In this document: one piece after another, positions 31,680-42,528 of the stretch
Numbering within the stretch: the stretch's first letter is position 1
Layout of the letters: each line of letters starts with the position of its first letter
Source: Trissonchulus latispiculum
Taxonomy: Eukaryota > Nematoda > Enoplea > Enoplida > Ironidae
NCBI GenBank assembly: GCA_030248195.1
Contig: JASAND010011438.1
Coordinates: forward strand, 1 to 64,000
DNA: 64,000 bases
Reading direction: 5' to 3'
Position numbers and translations under genes: made by a program
The notes under the pieces: model-generated
Database searches by the model: none
What the model was told of the DNA's origin: nothing
The model's input: the letters and a program-made list of their open reading frames with translations, nothing else

Positions 31680-32399
31680 ACAAGTAGGAAAAATGCTCCT
31701 TGCAGTCGCATGAAAAAGTTAATATGAGCTATGATGGTCAACATTTAAATGTGTCAAGGACAAGATTTAAAATGTTTAATATGAGCCAACATCTAAATAA
31801 GTAGAGGACAAGATGTAAACGGCTAATATGAGCCGCTACGTTTCTCTTGGGCTCATATTGACGCTCATTTAGCTTTTGCTTACTTTTAATCCAACACTGA
31901 AATGGTTTGCATGAATAACGACGCATAAACATTAATTTTGCAAAGCTGTACGTAAATGTTTTCTTCTCCACCGCTACATTAAAGTATATACACATTTCAG
32001 GCCACCATATAAGTCAACAAAACGAAACCGAAGTCCAATCTAATGAAGAAACGAAAATGTGGAACTTATGTTGTGAAATCTTGAGAAATCACATTTGAAG
32101 TTATCATCGCAAGCATCACATTAATTCAATATGTTCCCAAGACAATCAAATCGTTTATAAACACTGATGCTTATATGCTAACCGTAAACTGTATCTATGT
32201 TTGCCATTTTAGTTGCGTCAATATGAGCCCAAGAGAAACGTAGCGGCTCATATTAGCCGTTTACATCTTGTCCTCTACTTATTTAGATGTTGGCTCATAT
32301 TAAACATTTTAAATCTTGTCCTTGACACATTTAAATGTTGACCATCATAGCTCATATTAACTTTTTCATGCGACTGCAAGGAGCATTTTTCCTACTTGT
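31680..32399. repeat. Long inverted-repeat block (arms of about 190 bp)
   Basis: ACAAGTAGGAAAAATGCTCC at the left is inverted at 32380-32399, and the arms match almost perfectly for about 190 bp. Each arm contains several AATATGAGC motifs about 40-57 bp apart and ends internally at GGGCTCATATTGACGC. Confidence 0.9.
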
Positions 32400-32460
32400 C
32401 CTCCGTCAAGTTTTTGGGAATGCTGCCATAACTGTAATAGCAGCAATCACAAATTCCGTG

Positions 32461-33890
32461 TATGCAAGATTTCAGCCTTCCAGCTATCTCCAGTAGCTTG
32501 AACAAGGAACCGGTTCAACGTTGAACCAGTTGAACCAGATCTGGCCAGCCATGGGTCAGATCACTAAAGTAACACCACCAGTGAATTCCCCATGCCCAGT
32601 AACCTTGGTATGCAAAATTTCAGCCTTCCAACTATCTCCAGTAGCTTGAACCAGGAACTGGTTCAATTTTGAACCAGTTGAACCAGATCTGGCCAGCCAT
32701 GGGTCGGATCACCAAAGTAACACCACCAGTGAATTCCCCATGCCCAACAACCTTTGTATGCACGATTTCAGCATTCCAACTATCTCCAGTAGCTTGAACC
32801 AGGAACTGGTTCAACTTTGAACCAGTTGAACCAGATCTGGCCAGCCATGGGTCGTATCACCAAAGTAACACCACCAGTGAATTCCCCATGCCCAATAACC
32901 TTTGTATGCAAAATTTCAGCCTTCCAACTATCTCCAGTAGCTTGAACCAGGAACTGGTTCAACTTCGAACCAGTTGAACCAGATCTGGCCAGCCATGGGT
33001 CGGATCACCAAAGTAACACCACCAGTGAATTCCCCATGCCCAATAACCTTTGTATGCAAAATTTCAGCCTTCCAACTATCTCCAGTAGCTTGAACCAGGA
33101 CCTGGTTCAACTTTGAACCAGTTGAACCAGATCTGGCCAGCCATGGGTCGGATCACCAAAGTAACACCACCAGTGAATTCCCCATGCCCAACAACCTTTG
33201 TATGCACGATTTCAGCCTTCCAACTATCTCCGGTAGCTTGAACCAGGAACTGGTTCAACTTCGAACCAGTTGAACCAGATCTGGCCAGCCATGGGTCGGA
33301 TCACCAAAGTAACAAGACCAGTGAATTCCCCATGCCCAATAATCTTTGTATGCAAAATTTCAGCCTTCTAGCTATCTCCAGTTGCTTGAACCAGGAACTG
33401 GTTCAATTTTGAACCAGTTGAACCAGATCTGGCCAGCCATGGGTCGGATCACCAAAGTAACACCACCAGTGAATTCCCCATGCCCAATAACCTTTGTATG
33501 CAAAATTTCAGCCTTCCAACTATCTCCAGTAGCTTGAACCAGGAACTGGTTCAATTTTGAACCAGTTGAACCAGATCTGGCCAGCCATGGGTCGGATCAC
33601 CAAAGTAACACCACCAGTGAATTCCCCATGCCCAATAACCTTTGTATGCAAAATTTCAGCCTTCCAGCTATCTCCAGTTGCTTGAACCAGGAACTGGTTC
33701 AATTTTGAACCAGTTGAACCAGATCTGGCCAGCCATGGGTCGGATCACCAAAGTAACACCACCAGTGAATTCCCCATGCCCAATAACCTTTGTATGCAAA
33801 ATTTCAGCCTTCCAACTATCTCCAGTAGCTTGAACCAGGAACTGGTTCAACTTTGAACCAGTTGAACCAGATGAACCAGACGAGATACGG
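32461..33890 (+). repeat. 148-bp tandem satellite (array A), about 9.7 copies
   Basis: TATGCAAAATTTCAGCC recurs at 32461, 32609, 32757, 32905, 33053, 33201, 33349, 33497, 33645 and 33793, exactly 148 bp apart. Units contain the imperfect palindrome GGTTCAA.TTTGAACC. Open frames in it change frame every unit, so it is not coding. Confidence 0.97.
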
Positions 33891-34440
33891 TGTCGGCACT
33901 ATGCTCATCGTGTTCAGAGACCCCGATTTACTATATATGGGTACCACCCCAAGGCCGAAAAACGCTGTTTTTGCCCGTTTTTAGACTATTTTCAAATTTT
34001 CGGACTTAATTTTTCAGCTTGAAGGTGTCCAAAAACGTTATTTTTTCCATTTTTGACCGTCTATAAAAATCGAACCAGATCGAAATTCGGAAAAAACATA
34101 AACTCGCTAAGTACCATTGCCTAGATATTCAAAAAATAGTATAGAAAAATTTTTCCTATGGGCCGTTCGAAAAATCGAGTTAACACAAAATTGACAAAAA
34201 TCATGCTGAATACAGAGAAAAAAACCCCACTTTCAAACCCGTAAGAGAAAGTCGATTTTTTCAAAGTTCATTTTTTCCGGGCAAGTTTGGTATCATTCGA
34301 AAGCTCTTGGCCTGGAGATTTCAAAAATGTAAATATTAGCTCTTAATTCCTTCCCGTTAATTAGTTATGCCTAATTAGCACTTTTCAAAATCCGCAAAGT
34401 GCCTTTATAGCTCATATTATGGGGGGCTCTCCGAGCTCCC

Positions 34441-34970
34441 CCATGATATATAGTCTGAAAAAAACAAGAAAACAAAAATACACCATTGCTGTAAAAATTG
34501 CTGTATACTTATATACGTTTGGTTATCATATATCTTGTAACTCCTTATCACCCTGGAACCAAAAGTATATGGACTCGTACCGGGTTCTGTATAGTGCATA
34601 ACGTATGTGCAGTATTGTTGTTGTAATGAGACGTTAGGTCTAGTAATTACATCTATGGATCAGTTCGTAGAGGGGGTGTTTGTTCCATATAGATTGAATC
34701 GCCTGCTGTTTTTTTCGAATTAGTGAAACTAATTCTGAGAGAATTAGTGTCCTCGTGAGAATCGAAGTCAGGAAGTCATTCCTGTGAGACTACCCGGTCC
34801 AGTCTCGGGAATGCTCAGCTGGGGGTATGCTGTCACAGCGCCCCGTCTGACGCCGAAAACAAAGAAATGACAAAAAAAGAAGTTGGTATATGTAGGATAG
34901 TTAGGGCAAGCGTATTATTTTGGTTTTTTCAAATTAAAAAAATATCGTGTTTTAGCTGTAGCGTTGCACT
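34441..34970 (+). other. LTR-element internal DNA with an apparent splice acceptor
   Basis: No ORF is recognised. A pyrimidine-containing stretch ending in TGTTTTAG at 34954 lies 17 bp before the ATG of the next ORF and could be the acceptor of a spliced subgenomic RNA. AATTAGTGAAACTAATTCTGAGAGAATTAGT near 34720-34750 can fold. Confidence 0.4.
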
Positions 34971-34971
34971 A

Positions 34972-35709
34972 ATGTCGTCGGATGTCCAGACTGCCAGGGC
35001 TGGCTATTGTGACGCTGACCGTGCCTTTCGAACGGCCAAAGCACGGTTGGCTAAAGCGAAACGAGTAGTGTTTGCTGAAGAAGAGAGCGTAAAAAATTCA
35101 ACATCGACGAGAGCCTCCGCTTTGAAGAAGTACTTAGTGCTGCGGTCACAGAAGCCGCCTGTCTCGAAGGCATTCTAAGGTGCAAGCGCTACAGAATGTT
35201 CCCCCACCAGTAAAGTTGCCCGGAAGCGAGTAGAGATATCGAAGACATGTTTCTCCGATACTTCTACGGAAAACGATGAGTCCTCGGACACCCTGAGCGT
35301 GACTAGTCCGGAAATTGCTCGATTTAAGTTGAAAAAGCCCTCTGTCGCTGGCAGAAAACGTAAAAAGAAGTGCGAATCTCGAGCCTTACCCAGTTTGTTT
35401 GACTTAGCAGGAGGCCCTAGTAGAGAACCACGGTTCCTTCATCCTAAGCTGTCAGTACAGTGGAAAACCGAAGTATTAGGTGACATAGCGAGACTCGAAC
35501 GGGAGATTAAACAGCATCCAGGGCCAGACAGACGTCCACCCGAGTGGTGGATCAATGACTTCACGGGGTCCTTTGAGCGTCGATATTGCGCACTGGTCAA
35601 TAATGGCCCGGAAAGCCCTCTGGTACGAAATATGATGGACTATCTTAGTCGTCGCGTGGCCCAGACTGTGGCAACTTGGAATACCCGTTCGGAATTACCC
35701 TTTCATTGA
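34972..35709 (+). CDS. Accessory ORF 1 of the LTR element, with one in-frame TAA
   Basis: I do not recognise this protein. From ATG 34972 it gives an Ala/Arg/Lys-rich helical segment, then TAA at 35176-35178. The same frame then stays open to 35709, with a Ser/Thr-rich stretch, a basic KKKSxxGRKRKKK-like patch that could act as a nuclear signal, and a Trp-containing C-terminal part (EWWINDFTGSFERRYC). Total length would be about 245 codons. It lies between env and the 3' LTR, where complex retroviruses keep accessory genes. An acceptor-like site just upstream suggests expression from a spliced RNA. Confidence 0.5.
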
Positions 35710-37230
35710 GTTAGGGGCCTAGCTCTCGGATTTTAACTTCGGTAGAAGCCGAGATGCCTAAGACATTAACCTGAATATATTACGTTATCGCCGTATACAT
35801 ACAAATATTTAACCGCATGTAACCGTATTTTATTTAATTTTATTGGGTTGCCGCTTTTTCAACAAAAAGGCAACCCTTTAACTTGGGTATGTCCGTTATT
35901 GTGTTGCCCACTTTTCCAAAGGAATGGGCAACACCTTGTTATTGGTCTGTGCTTATTATTATTATCCGTCTGTCCCCCCCATAGATCTCGAGATTGGGAA
36001 GGGATACAGGGATAGTTGATACCTTATTTTGAAGCCCTTGACCAGGACATCTCCCGGAAGCAAGATGGTTCCGAAATTCCGGGTTTTGAAAATTCGGATT
36101 TTTTCGGATGGTAAGGGGGGACCAAGGCGAAATTTCAAAAATCCAAAATTTGATCAAAAATTTTTTATCTCCGATTTGGCTCAAAAGTCGGTCATAGGGT
36201 AACTCGACCACGCTGATTTCGAAACTGAAATCGAAATTTCCGGAAAATTTACGGATTTCGAGATATTCTATCCGGAAAATTCCGGATTTTGAAAAATTTT
36301 TCCAAAAGTGGTCGATATGGTACTCAAATGAAAGAGCTCGTCGAGCTGAGTAATTTTTATCATTACCATATTTTCCGGAAATGCTTCTAGCGAAAGTTAT
36401 GGCCGCAGATCGGAAAATCCAGAATTTCCGGTAAAAACCGGATTTTCAAAAATTCGTTGAAACATGGGCAATATGGTACTTAATTGAAAGCTCTTTGAGT
36501 CGTGGGACAGATTTCCTGAAAAGAAACAGCTTAACAGGTTTCTAGCAAAATCTATACCACAAAGGAACGTGTTGTGGGCAACACATTCTTGCAGTAGCGC
36601 TAGTTATTATTATTATTCTCCGGATTCTTGTCCCCCCCCCTCTATCTCGAGATTGGAAAGGGGTAGAGAGGTGGTTGATACCTCATTTTGAAGGTCTTGA
36701 CTTGAACTGCTCCCGGAAGCGCGGGGAGCCCCGGGGGAGCAGAGGTGCTCCCGGAGCAGCCCCGTGAGTAAAAATGAGTAAAATAGAAAAGTTGTCCAAA
36801 TGAGCTAATTTTGGTATCATTCGAAAGCTCTCGACGAGTAAAGAAAAAGTTGTAATAGGGTCAAGGCCTGAAAATGCACTCATTTTGAGTTATGAGGCGA
36901 AAAGTGGTAAAAAATGGCCCAAAACGGCCAAAATGGCTCAAAATTGAAAGTTCTCAGATCGGACTCATATCAGTATCATTCGAAAGCTCTCGTTGCGTAG
37001 ATAAAACATTGTAATAGGGACAAAGCACCAAAATGTACAGAAAATGAGTTACGGGGCCTCAAATGGGTCAAAATGGCCAAAACTGGTCAAAATGGGTCAA
37101 AATCAGAAGTTATGGAAAAACGACAATATGGGTATCAATCGAAAGATCTCTTTAAGTATATAAAAAGCTGCCATAGGGACAAGGAGTATTGTCGTAGGAT
37201 AATTGACTTATCTCGTTTATAAGAGGAAAA
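35710..37230. repeat. Non-coding stretch with a duplicated segment and GGTATCATTCGAAAGCTC motifs
   Basis: About 125 bp at 35945-36065 (TATTATTATT, C-run, TCTCGAGATTGG, CTCCCGGAAGC) recurs in diverged form at 36600-36722. GGTATCATTCGAAAGCTC-type words occur at 36812, 36972 and 37131, with weaker forms near 36315 and 36475. No gene is seen. Confidence 0.6.
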
Positions 37231-37941
37231 ATGACAGCGGCAACCCATTCATGCCACTTCGCTTGTTTATCCTTGTGTTGTTTAAGTATATATATGGCTG
37301 CCAATTATTTCGTGAATGAAGTGGCGATCCCTTACCTTTCCGCCAGTGACCAAAGGCTGATCCAGAATTCTCAATACGCCCCCACCGCACCATTCTACGT
37401 AGCTTTTGACCCCTCCCCTACCCTACTGTTGGAATTCACGGAGGCCTATATCCGGAGCGCAGACGTGACTGCCAAACCCGTTTCCGAGATTACTGTATTT
37501 GCCCAACGCCCCTCTTCCCAAGAGTCACGTCATCCGATGAATCTCCGATCCTATGTGCTAGACATAACAGAGCTAGACGTGCGCACATTCATGGTGGCGG
37601 AATCGCGTAATATCTGGGTAGAAATCTTTAATTCTCTCCGCTCTTCCTTCTCAATTTACAAGTTGCCGGGCCAAAGCCTCTTGTATTGCTTGAATGGCAC
37701 CCCATTGCGGTCCTTCCTACTTTCCGATCATCCTCGAGCGTTGGTGCTGACAGTCCTGTTCTGGTGTCAGTGGCGTCATCATTCTCGTGCTCGCCGGGCG
37801 GAGCGCTATCAGTCGATCCTGCGCAGCTCCCTGCCGAATTGCATGTCTTATTTCTCTTGGGATCTACCGCTGCAACGAATCGATTTGAGCTCATCGCTGA
37901 TGCCATTGGTACCTTGCGACGATTCGGAGTCGGATGAATGA
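37231..37941 (+). CDS. Accessory ORF 2 of the LTR element
   Basis: The ORF has 236 codons from ATG to TGA and I do not recognise it. The N-terminus has a Cys-rich hydrophobic stretch (residues 8-30) that could be a membrane or signal segment. A second methionine at residue 22 would give a soluble form. The middle mixes strands and helices, with a later hydrophobic/aromatic segment (ALVLTVLFWCQW) followed by Arg-rich sequence. The C-terminus is acidic (DDSESDE). Being open over 711 bp in AT-rich surroundings suggests it is real. It lies between accessory ORF 1 and the 3' LTR. Confidence 0.55.
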   Translation: MTAATHSCHFACLSLCCLSIYMAANYFVNEVAIPYLSASDQRLIQNSQYAPTAPFYVAFDPSPTLLLEFTEAYIRSADVTAKPVSEITVFAQRPSSQESRHPMNLRSYVLDITELDVRTFMVAESRNIWVEIFNSLRSSFSIYKLPGQSLLYCLNGTPLRSFLLSDHPRALVLTVLFWCQWRHHSRARRAERYQSILRSSLPNCMSYFSWDLPLQRIDLSSSLMPLVPCDDSESDE

Positions 37942-39096
37942 GAACGGCTTTGTGGAAATGCAATTTGGCGGCTTCATTCACAAACTGTTGGCGAAAAAAA
38001 AGAAGAAAAAATAATACCTGCTTTGCTACTTTGTTTTTTTAACGCTTACGTATCATTATATTATTGTCACGTATCTTATTTTGAACTCTTACCTAAGTTT
38101 TGTCGTGTATTTTGAACTCTATAGTGTAAAAAAAAGGTAAAGGTGACCCCTGGAGAATATCTCCATCCCTGCTTCAGGGACAAGGGGTGCCGGTGCTCTA
38201 TAGTGTGCTTTTCATTAATTTGTTTCCAATATATGTAGTGTAGTTTTTGCGGTTGTGCGTGACGTAGCAGCCCGGAAGCAGCCTTTTCTTCCATGGTGTC
38301 TAAACGTCTGAGTCTGCACCCACCCTACCGTCTAGATGTTCTTTGTTTTGGATTAATCTGCCTACGAAGTACGTACGTACATCTGTAAAACAGTAAGCAC
38401 ATATATACATCCACATTGAAAGAATGCTGAAACAAGCCTTTTAGAAATCAGTACGTACCCTTTTGTATAGTCTGGCCATGAAGACTCACTCTCACCACTG
38501 TTATAGTTATGTTTTTTTACCTTGGTCTTGATCTCTCTGCTTGGCTTGTCGGTCAGCTTTGAAAACAAAATCAAAATGTTAACAACTTACCCATGGTAGT
38601 ACGTATGTACGTCCCGCACATCTAAATGTGTATACAGTCAGGATGTAAAGGCGGTGCATAAATAGCTCGTATATGTAATACCGGTGTTCCAGTTAATGTT
38701 AAGTTTCAGTTAAGCATAAATCGGCCCAGGTAATCGGTAAAAGACATGGGCGCTACCCCGTAGCGATCTTGCCAGAGATCGCTTACAATCTGGTAAGATG
38801 GGCTACGGGTTGGCGTCCGGAGTCTGGCGGCGAAACAAAGCGCCAATAAGGGCCTTGGTTTACGGGACGCAACGTTTAGTAACGTAGAAGACAAAACTGC
38901 CAGGAATTCCAATTCAAATATATAACTAACAGCAGAGGGTTACTAAATGATAAAACGTCGAATCAGTTTGGGGTGTCTACAGTAGCGAATCTTGCGAGAT
39001 CTTTTAATTAGTCTAGCATAAAACGCTACTATCTGACACCCCCGCCTGTCTCATATATATGAACGCCTCCGATCCTCCTTCGTAAATGTTTCTCAA
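37942..39096. other. LTR-element internal DNA without a clear gene
   Basis: It has A/T-rich stretches and several GTACGTAC-type words near 38370-38400 and 38600-38615. No supported ORF. Confidence 0.4.
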
Positions 39097-39333
39097 ATGA
39101 CCAAAACATTCTCACCATCTGATTTTATAATAACGATCCTCTTGCACCGCCAGATGTTTGTTAAAAACTGGTTTGCACTGGCCACTTGCAGGCATTCTAC
39201 GTGGGTGGCTGAATTAGATACATTTCATAACGCCTTCATTCCCCCTCCTGATTCTCCCATACAGTGCCTCTGGCGCACCTGCAGAAACTGGTTTTATTTT
39301 TTGAGTAACGCCGTTTTCCTGTTATCCCACTAA
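39097..39333 (+). CDS. Accessory ORF 3 (small), uncertain
   Basis: The ORF has 78 codons from an ATG, with two hydrophobic/aromatic stretches, three Cys and several Trp. It resembles nothing I know. It could be a short membrane-associated protein or chance. Confidence 0.3.
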   Translation: MTKTFSPSDFIITILLHRQMFVKNWFALATCRHSTWVAELDTFHNAFIPPPDSPIQCLWRTCRNWFYFLSNAVFLLSH

Positions 39334-39411
39334 GTGTTGTGCATCACTAGTTTTTGCGAAATATCTTGATAAAATTTTTCAATTTCACACATTGTTTTTG
39401 TGGATGGTACA

Positions 39412-40095
39412 ATGGCACGTACAAGGCTTATAGGCCCTTCAAAACAAAGCCGCCCCGCTACAGTAAGTTAGTACCAAAATTTTCTTCATTTTTCTTTTCA
39501 TACTTAATCCGATTCGGCGGGTACGATGCGCTCCAAACAGGCCTCCCCTTCTCGTGTATACTCTGCTTGGAACCAGAACGTTCACGTTGAACTCCCTCCC
39601 CGGAGTAATTCGGCACCCCGGTTGTTGGCTAGCGCACCTGGGCAGGTCATAGATACCCACGGGGAGTCTAGTTCGGAGGGATCCCAAGTTCTGCAGAACC
39701 CGCTCTCAGAAGCCCTGCAGCCCCAGGATTATTTCAATTTGGGAGCACAGGCGGCGGCAATGACCTTCCATGGGGTCTGGGCGGTTCCCCTGGTGAGTAA
39801 CGTGGGTAGTTTCGGTGGGCCGTCGGCCTTTGTTCCGTTCTCGTCGGCCCCTCCTCGGCAGGAATATGCGGGACCCTCCAGGCCTTTGCCCCGCAGAGGT
39901 TATCGGCTCCCTCGTATTTGTCAGTATCACTCTGTTTGTAGGGGAGAAGGGAATAGCAATGGGTATCTCACTCACCGATCGTTTCATTACTGCCCGTATT
40001 GGCGGCGCATTACGGGGCGGCGGTCTCGGGCTTCCAGGGGAAGATCCCTTCGGTTGGGTCTGAACCAGCCGCAGCCGCCGGACAACTCCCAGTGA
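39412..40095 (+). CDS. Accessory ORF 4, apparently spliced, near the 3' LTR
   Basis: ATG 39412 opens a 17-codon first exon ending at 39462 before GTAAGT. A pyrimidine-rich tract and CAAACAG then lead into a long open frame from 39541. Both sides are phase 0, with a 78-bp intron. The product starts MARTR, then is Ser/Pro/Gln-rich (residues 18-100). Near 39890 the likely coding frame seems to switch to one with a hydrophobic segment (VIGSLVFVSITLFV) and a Gly-rich end (stop at 40061-40063), while the original frame runs on, less convincingly, to 40095. Another good donor, CTGGTGAGTAA, occurs at 39801. This could be a small membrane protein made from spliced RNA; function unknown. Confidence 0.45.
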
Positions 40096-40245
40096 GTTGC
40101 CCTCCAGTCCACCTAAGCATAAACTGTTTTTTGTACATAGTGTAAATAGCCTTATTTAATCTCCATTTATATCCTTATTCTTATCATCACTTGTCTATAC
40201 TTCTCGGTGAGTGTCTTCCTTATGTTTTCTTTTCGCAGGAGCTCA

Positions 40246-40263
40246 ACTTAATTGGGGGAGTAA
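40246..40263 (+). other. Polypurine tract
   Basis: TTAATTGGGGGAGTAA directly precedes the 3' LTR, the place expected for plus-strand priming. Confidence 0.8.
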
Positions 40264-40993
40264 TGTAACCGTGTTTGTAATTACCGGCGTAGATGTGTAT
40301 ATGTGTGTGTTAACATTCCCCCTCTCCACGTGTTAATTACCTACGTTGAGATATAAATGTGTGTGTTAACATTCCTCCCTCTTCTTTAATCGTGTGATGG
40401 CGTGATGTGAGGATATATATCTGGGCTAGGAATCTGGTTTGCAATAACATTCACCTATGGTGCAATCTGACACAATTATGTAAAGTAACACCTGTATTCT
40501 CTGAAATTCTGGGCATCAGCGATAAGTATTTAAGACGTACGTTTTGCCATTTGAGGGCCAGTCGGTCTACCTTCCGGTTCCTCTCTTTCTCGCGTCCTTA
40601 GTCCTTCTCCTCTGAAACTACTAAGCCTGTTCCTATCACCGCGCATCTTTGAGTGTGTGTTTGAACTGAGCATCAGCCTGTCTGAAAGTCTGCCGTCACC
40701 TTATCTGTTGTCTGTACTCGTTATTTACAATAGTGAGTTTGTTATTTTATGACTTATACCATTAAAATATACATAGTACTAAACGTCGTTCTCAACTGCT
40801 CATTTAACATAACTTGTGTAGAGTAGGGTTGAGCTGTGTCTAGGCGAGTATAGTAGGCAGTATCACTTTATCTTAAGTCCGAGCAACGTCTGCTAACTAA
40901 ACCCTTCATAACCGTAGTAAGACGCTAGGAGTCTACATAGCCCTCTCCCATTTAGCTATTTCAGACCAGATGTATAGCACGCAACTGGTTACA
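40264..40993 (+). repeat. 3' LTR
   Basis: This 730-bp copy of the 5' LTR has 7 mismatches by eye. It ends GGTTACA and is followed by the ACTG duplication. Confidence 0.95.
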
Positions 40994-42528
40994 ACTGGAT
41001 ATATACCACAAGATTGGAAAGATGCAAATGTAGTGCCAATTTTTAAAAATAAAGGGTCTAGGAGCCAACCGGATAACTATAGGGATGTATCGTTGACATG
41101 TGGTGCAGCTAGACCGTTGGATTGGATTTTAAAGGTACTTTACGATCACATTGTTTTGATAATAATATAGGTGCTCCTGCTCAGCATGGTTTCTGTAAGG
41201 GTAAATCGACTGTTACGAATCTGTTAAATGGACTACTGCTTTAGATAATCGTTTATGTACTGATGTGGCATATATTGATTTAAAAAAAGCTTTCAACTCA
41301 ATTTCACTTCCTAAACTTAGAGTGAGATTGCAAGCTTATGGATTTCAAGGGGATGTCTTAAATGTAGTATCTTCTTTTGTAAGTGGTAGACGTCAGAGAG
41401 TTAAGCCGCACGATGCCCATTCAACTTTTGTTGATGTAACTAGCGGGGTTCCTCAAGGTTCAGTTGTTGGTCCGACTTTGTTTTTAATATATATTAATGA
41501 AATTTTAAACCTATTAGGTTCTGTGAATTGTGTTGCCTATGCCGATGACATGAAATTGTTTGCAGTTGGTACTGATAGAGATTTAATATTAAGTTCTTTG
41601 CTACAAGGGTTTTTTGAATGGGTTGAAAATTGGCAACTATTGGTCTCATGGACTAAGTCCTTTGTTTTGTATATTGGAAGACAAAACGCAAAGACCCCTT
41701 ACACTTTTAATGAAAACACTTTGCTGAATTCTGATGGATGCTCAGATTTAGGTGTGTGGGTTTTAGTCAAAATTTAAAGTTTGGAGTTCACATAAACCGT
41801 ATTGCGAACAAGGCTTTATCAGTTTTGTCTATTATGTTACGAAGTTTTACTTCGGATGACTTATCTGTGAGGATAAGACTATATAAAGCTTATGTGTTAC
41901 CAATACTATCGTATGCATCTGAGATTTGGAATCCTTGGCTAAAACAAGATATTGAAACAATTGAAAAGGTTCAGAAGAAGTTTTGTAACTCTATCTATGA
42001 ATTTAGACATTTATCATATAAAGATCAGTGCGAAATCTTGGGTCTGGTTTCTTTAGAACTAAATAGACTGATCACTGATTTGACTTTGGTGTATAAGATT
42101 GTTTATGGACATGTTGGAATATCTTTTCAGTCTCTGTTTTCGTTATCAGCTAATGTACGTAATACACGGGGTCATCTATTTAGATTGGAAAAACCAAAAT
42201 TTTCTTTAGATATTAGAAAGTATTTTTTTCACTAACAGAATAGTAAACTCATGGAATTCTCTCCCAGAAAATATTGTCTTAGCTAAAGATATAAAGACCT
42301 TTAAAGAGCTTTTATTTGAAAGCAGGCACTTACTTTTGCGCCATCTCATTGTATATAAATGGTAGATTAAGGAAGACAACGTATGTGCGTCTGATGTCTC
42401 AGTTTGTAAATGTCTTTAGTATATATGTTGCGCGTGTTTTGTGTTACGGATGATTAAGCTTATACTTGAGTAAATCGATGTACCGTCCTTGTTGAATTTC
42501 TTCGGAGTAAATCTTTCTTTCTTTCTTC
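40994..42528 (+). pseudogene. LINE ORF2 remainder (RT to 3' end), broken
   Basis: This continues the LINE interrupted at 23327. RT blocks visible are GYIPQDWKDANVVPIFK, GFCKGKSTVTN, AYIDLKKAFNSI, SGVPQGSVVGP and YADDMKLF (about 41538-41562). A thumb and C-terminal region follows, with YKAYVLPILSYASEIW and LPENIV. Frameshifts fall near 41115, 41235, 41755 and 42230. The 3' end is a CTTTCTTTCTTC tail near 42528. It is decayed and cannot act. Confidence 0.85.

Larger units (their letters stand above)
31680..34440 (+). mobile_element. Composite satellite-bearing element, copy 1 (nested in the LTR element)
   Basis: The modules are, in order, a long inverted-repeat block (31680-32399), a 10-unit array of 148 bp (32461-33890), a partial unit of the second array type (about 33893-33945), and a tail ending CTCATATTATGGGG with a GC hairpin (34411-34441). 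Copies 2 and 3 near 48-51 kb and 46.7-54.6 kb have the same order. There is no transposase or Rep coding sequence. Confidence 0.75.
23328..40993 (+). mobile_element. Giant (17.7 kb) Ty3/gypsy-type LTR retroelement with env and PWWP-integrase
   Basis: The element has two 730-bp LTRs, a tRNA-type primer site, gag, protease, RT, RNase H, integrase, a PWWP domain, an F-like env and a block of accessory ORFs, ending in a purine tract. A 4-bp duplication ACTG flanks it (23324-23327 and 40994-40997). Removing it with one ACTG rejoins the LINE RT in frame. By eye the LTRs differ at 7 of 730 positions, so insertion is recent. About 2.8 kb (31680-34440) is a composite repeat nested in it. Disruptions seen are a TAA in the protease, a frameshift in the PWWP domain, and a frameshift late in env. 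Confidence 0.92.

Noticed and set aside
32461..33890. Serial 60-residue ORFs on the minus strand
   Set aside because: They are readings of the 148-bp satellite. Since 148 is not a multiple of 3, each unit shifts frame, so no repeat protein is encoded.
38706..38912. tRNA-like or short ORF signal near 38.8 kb
   Set aside because: No cloverleaf could be drawn and the ORF has no support.
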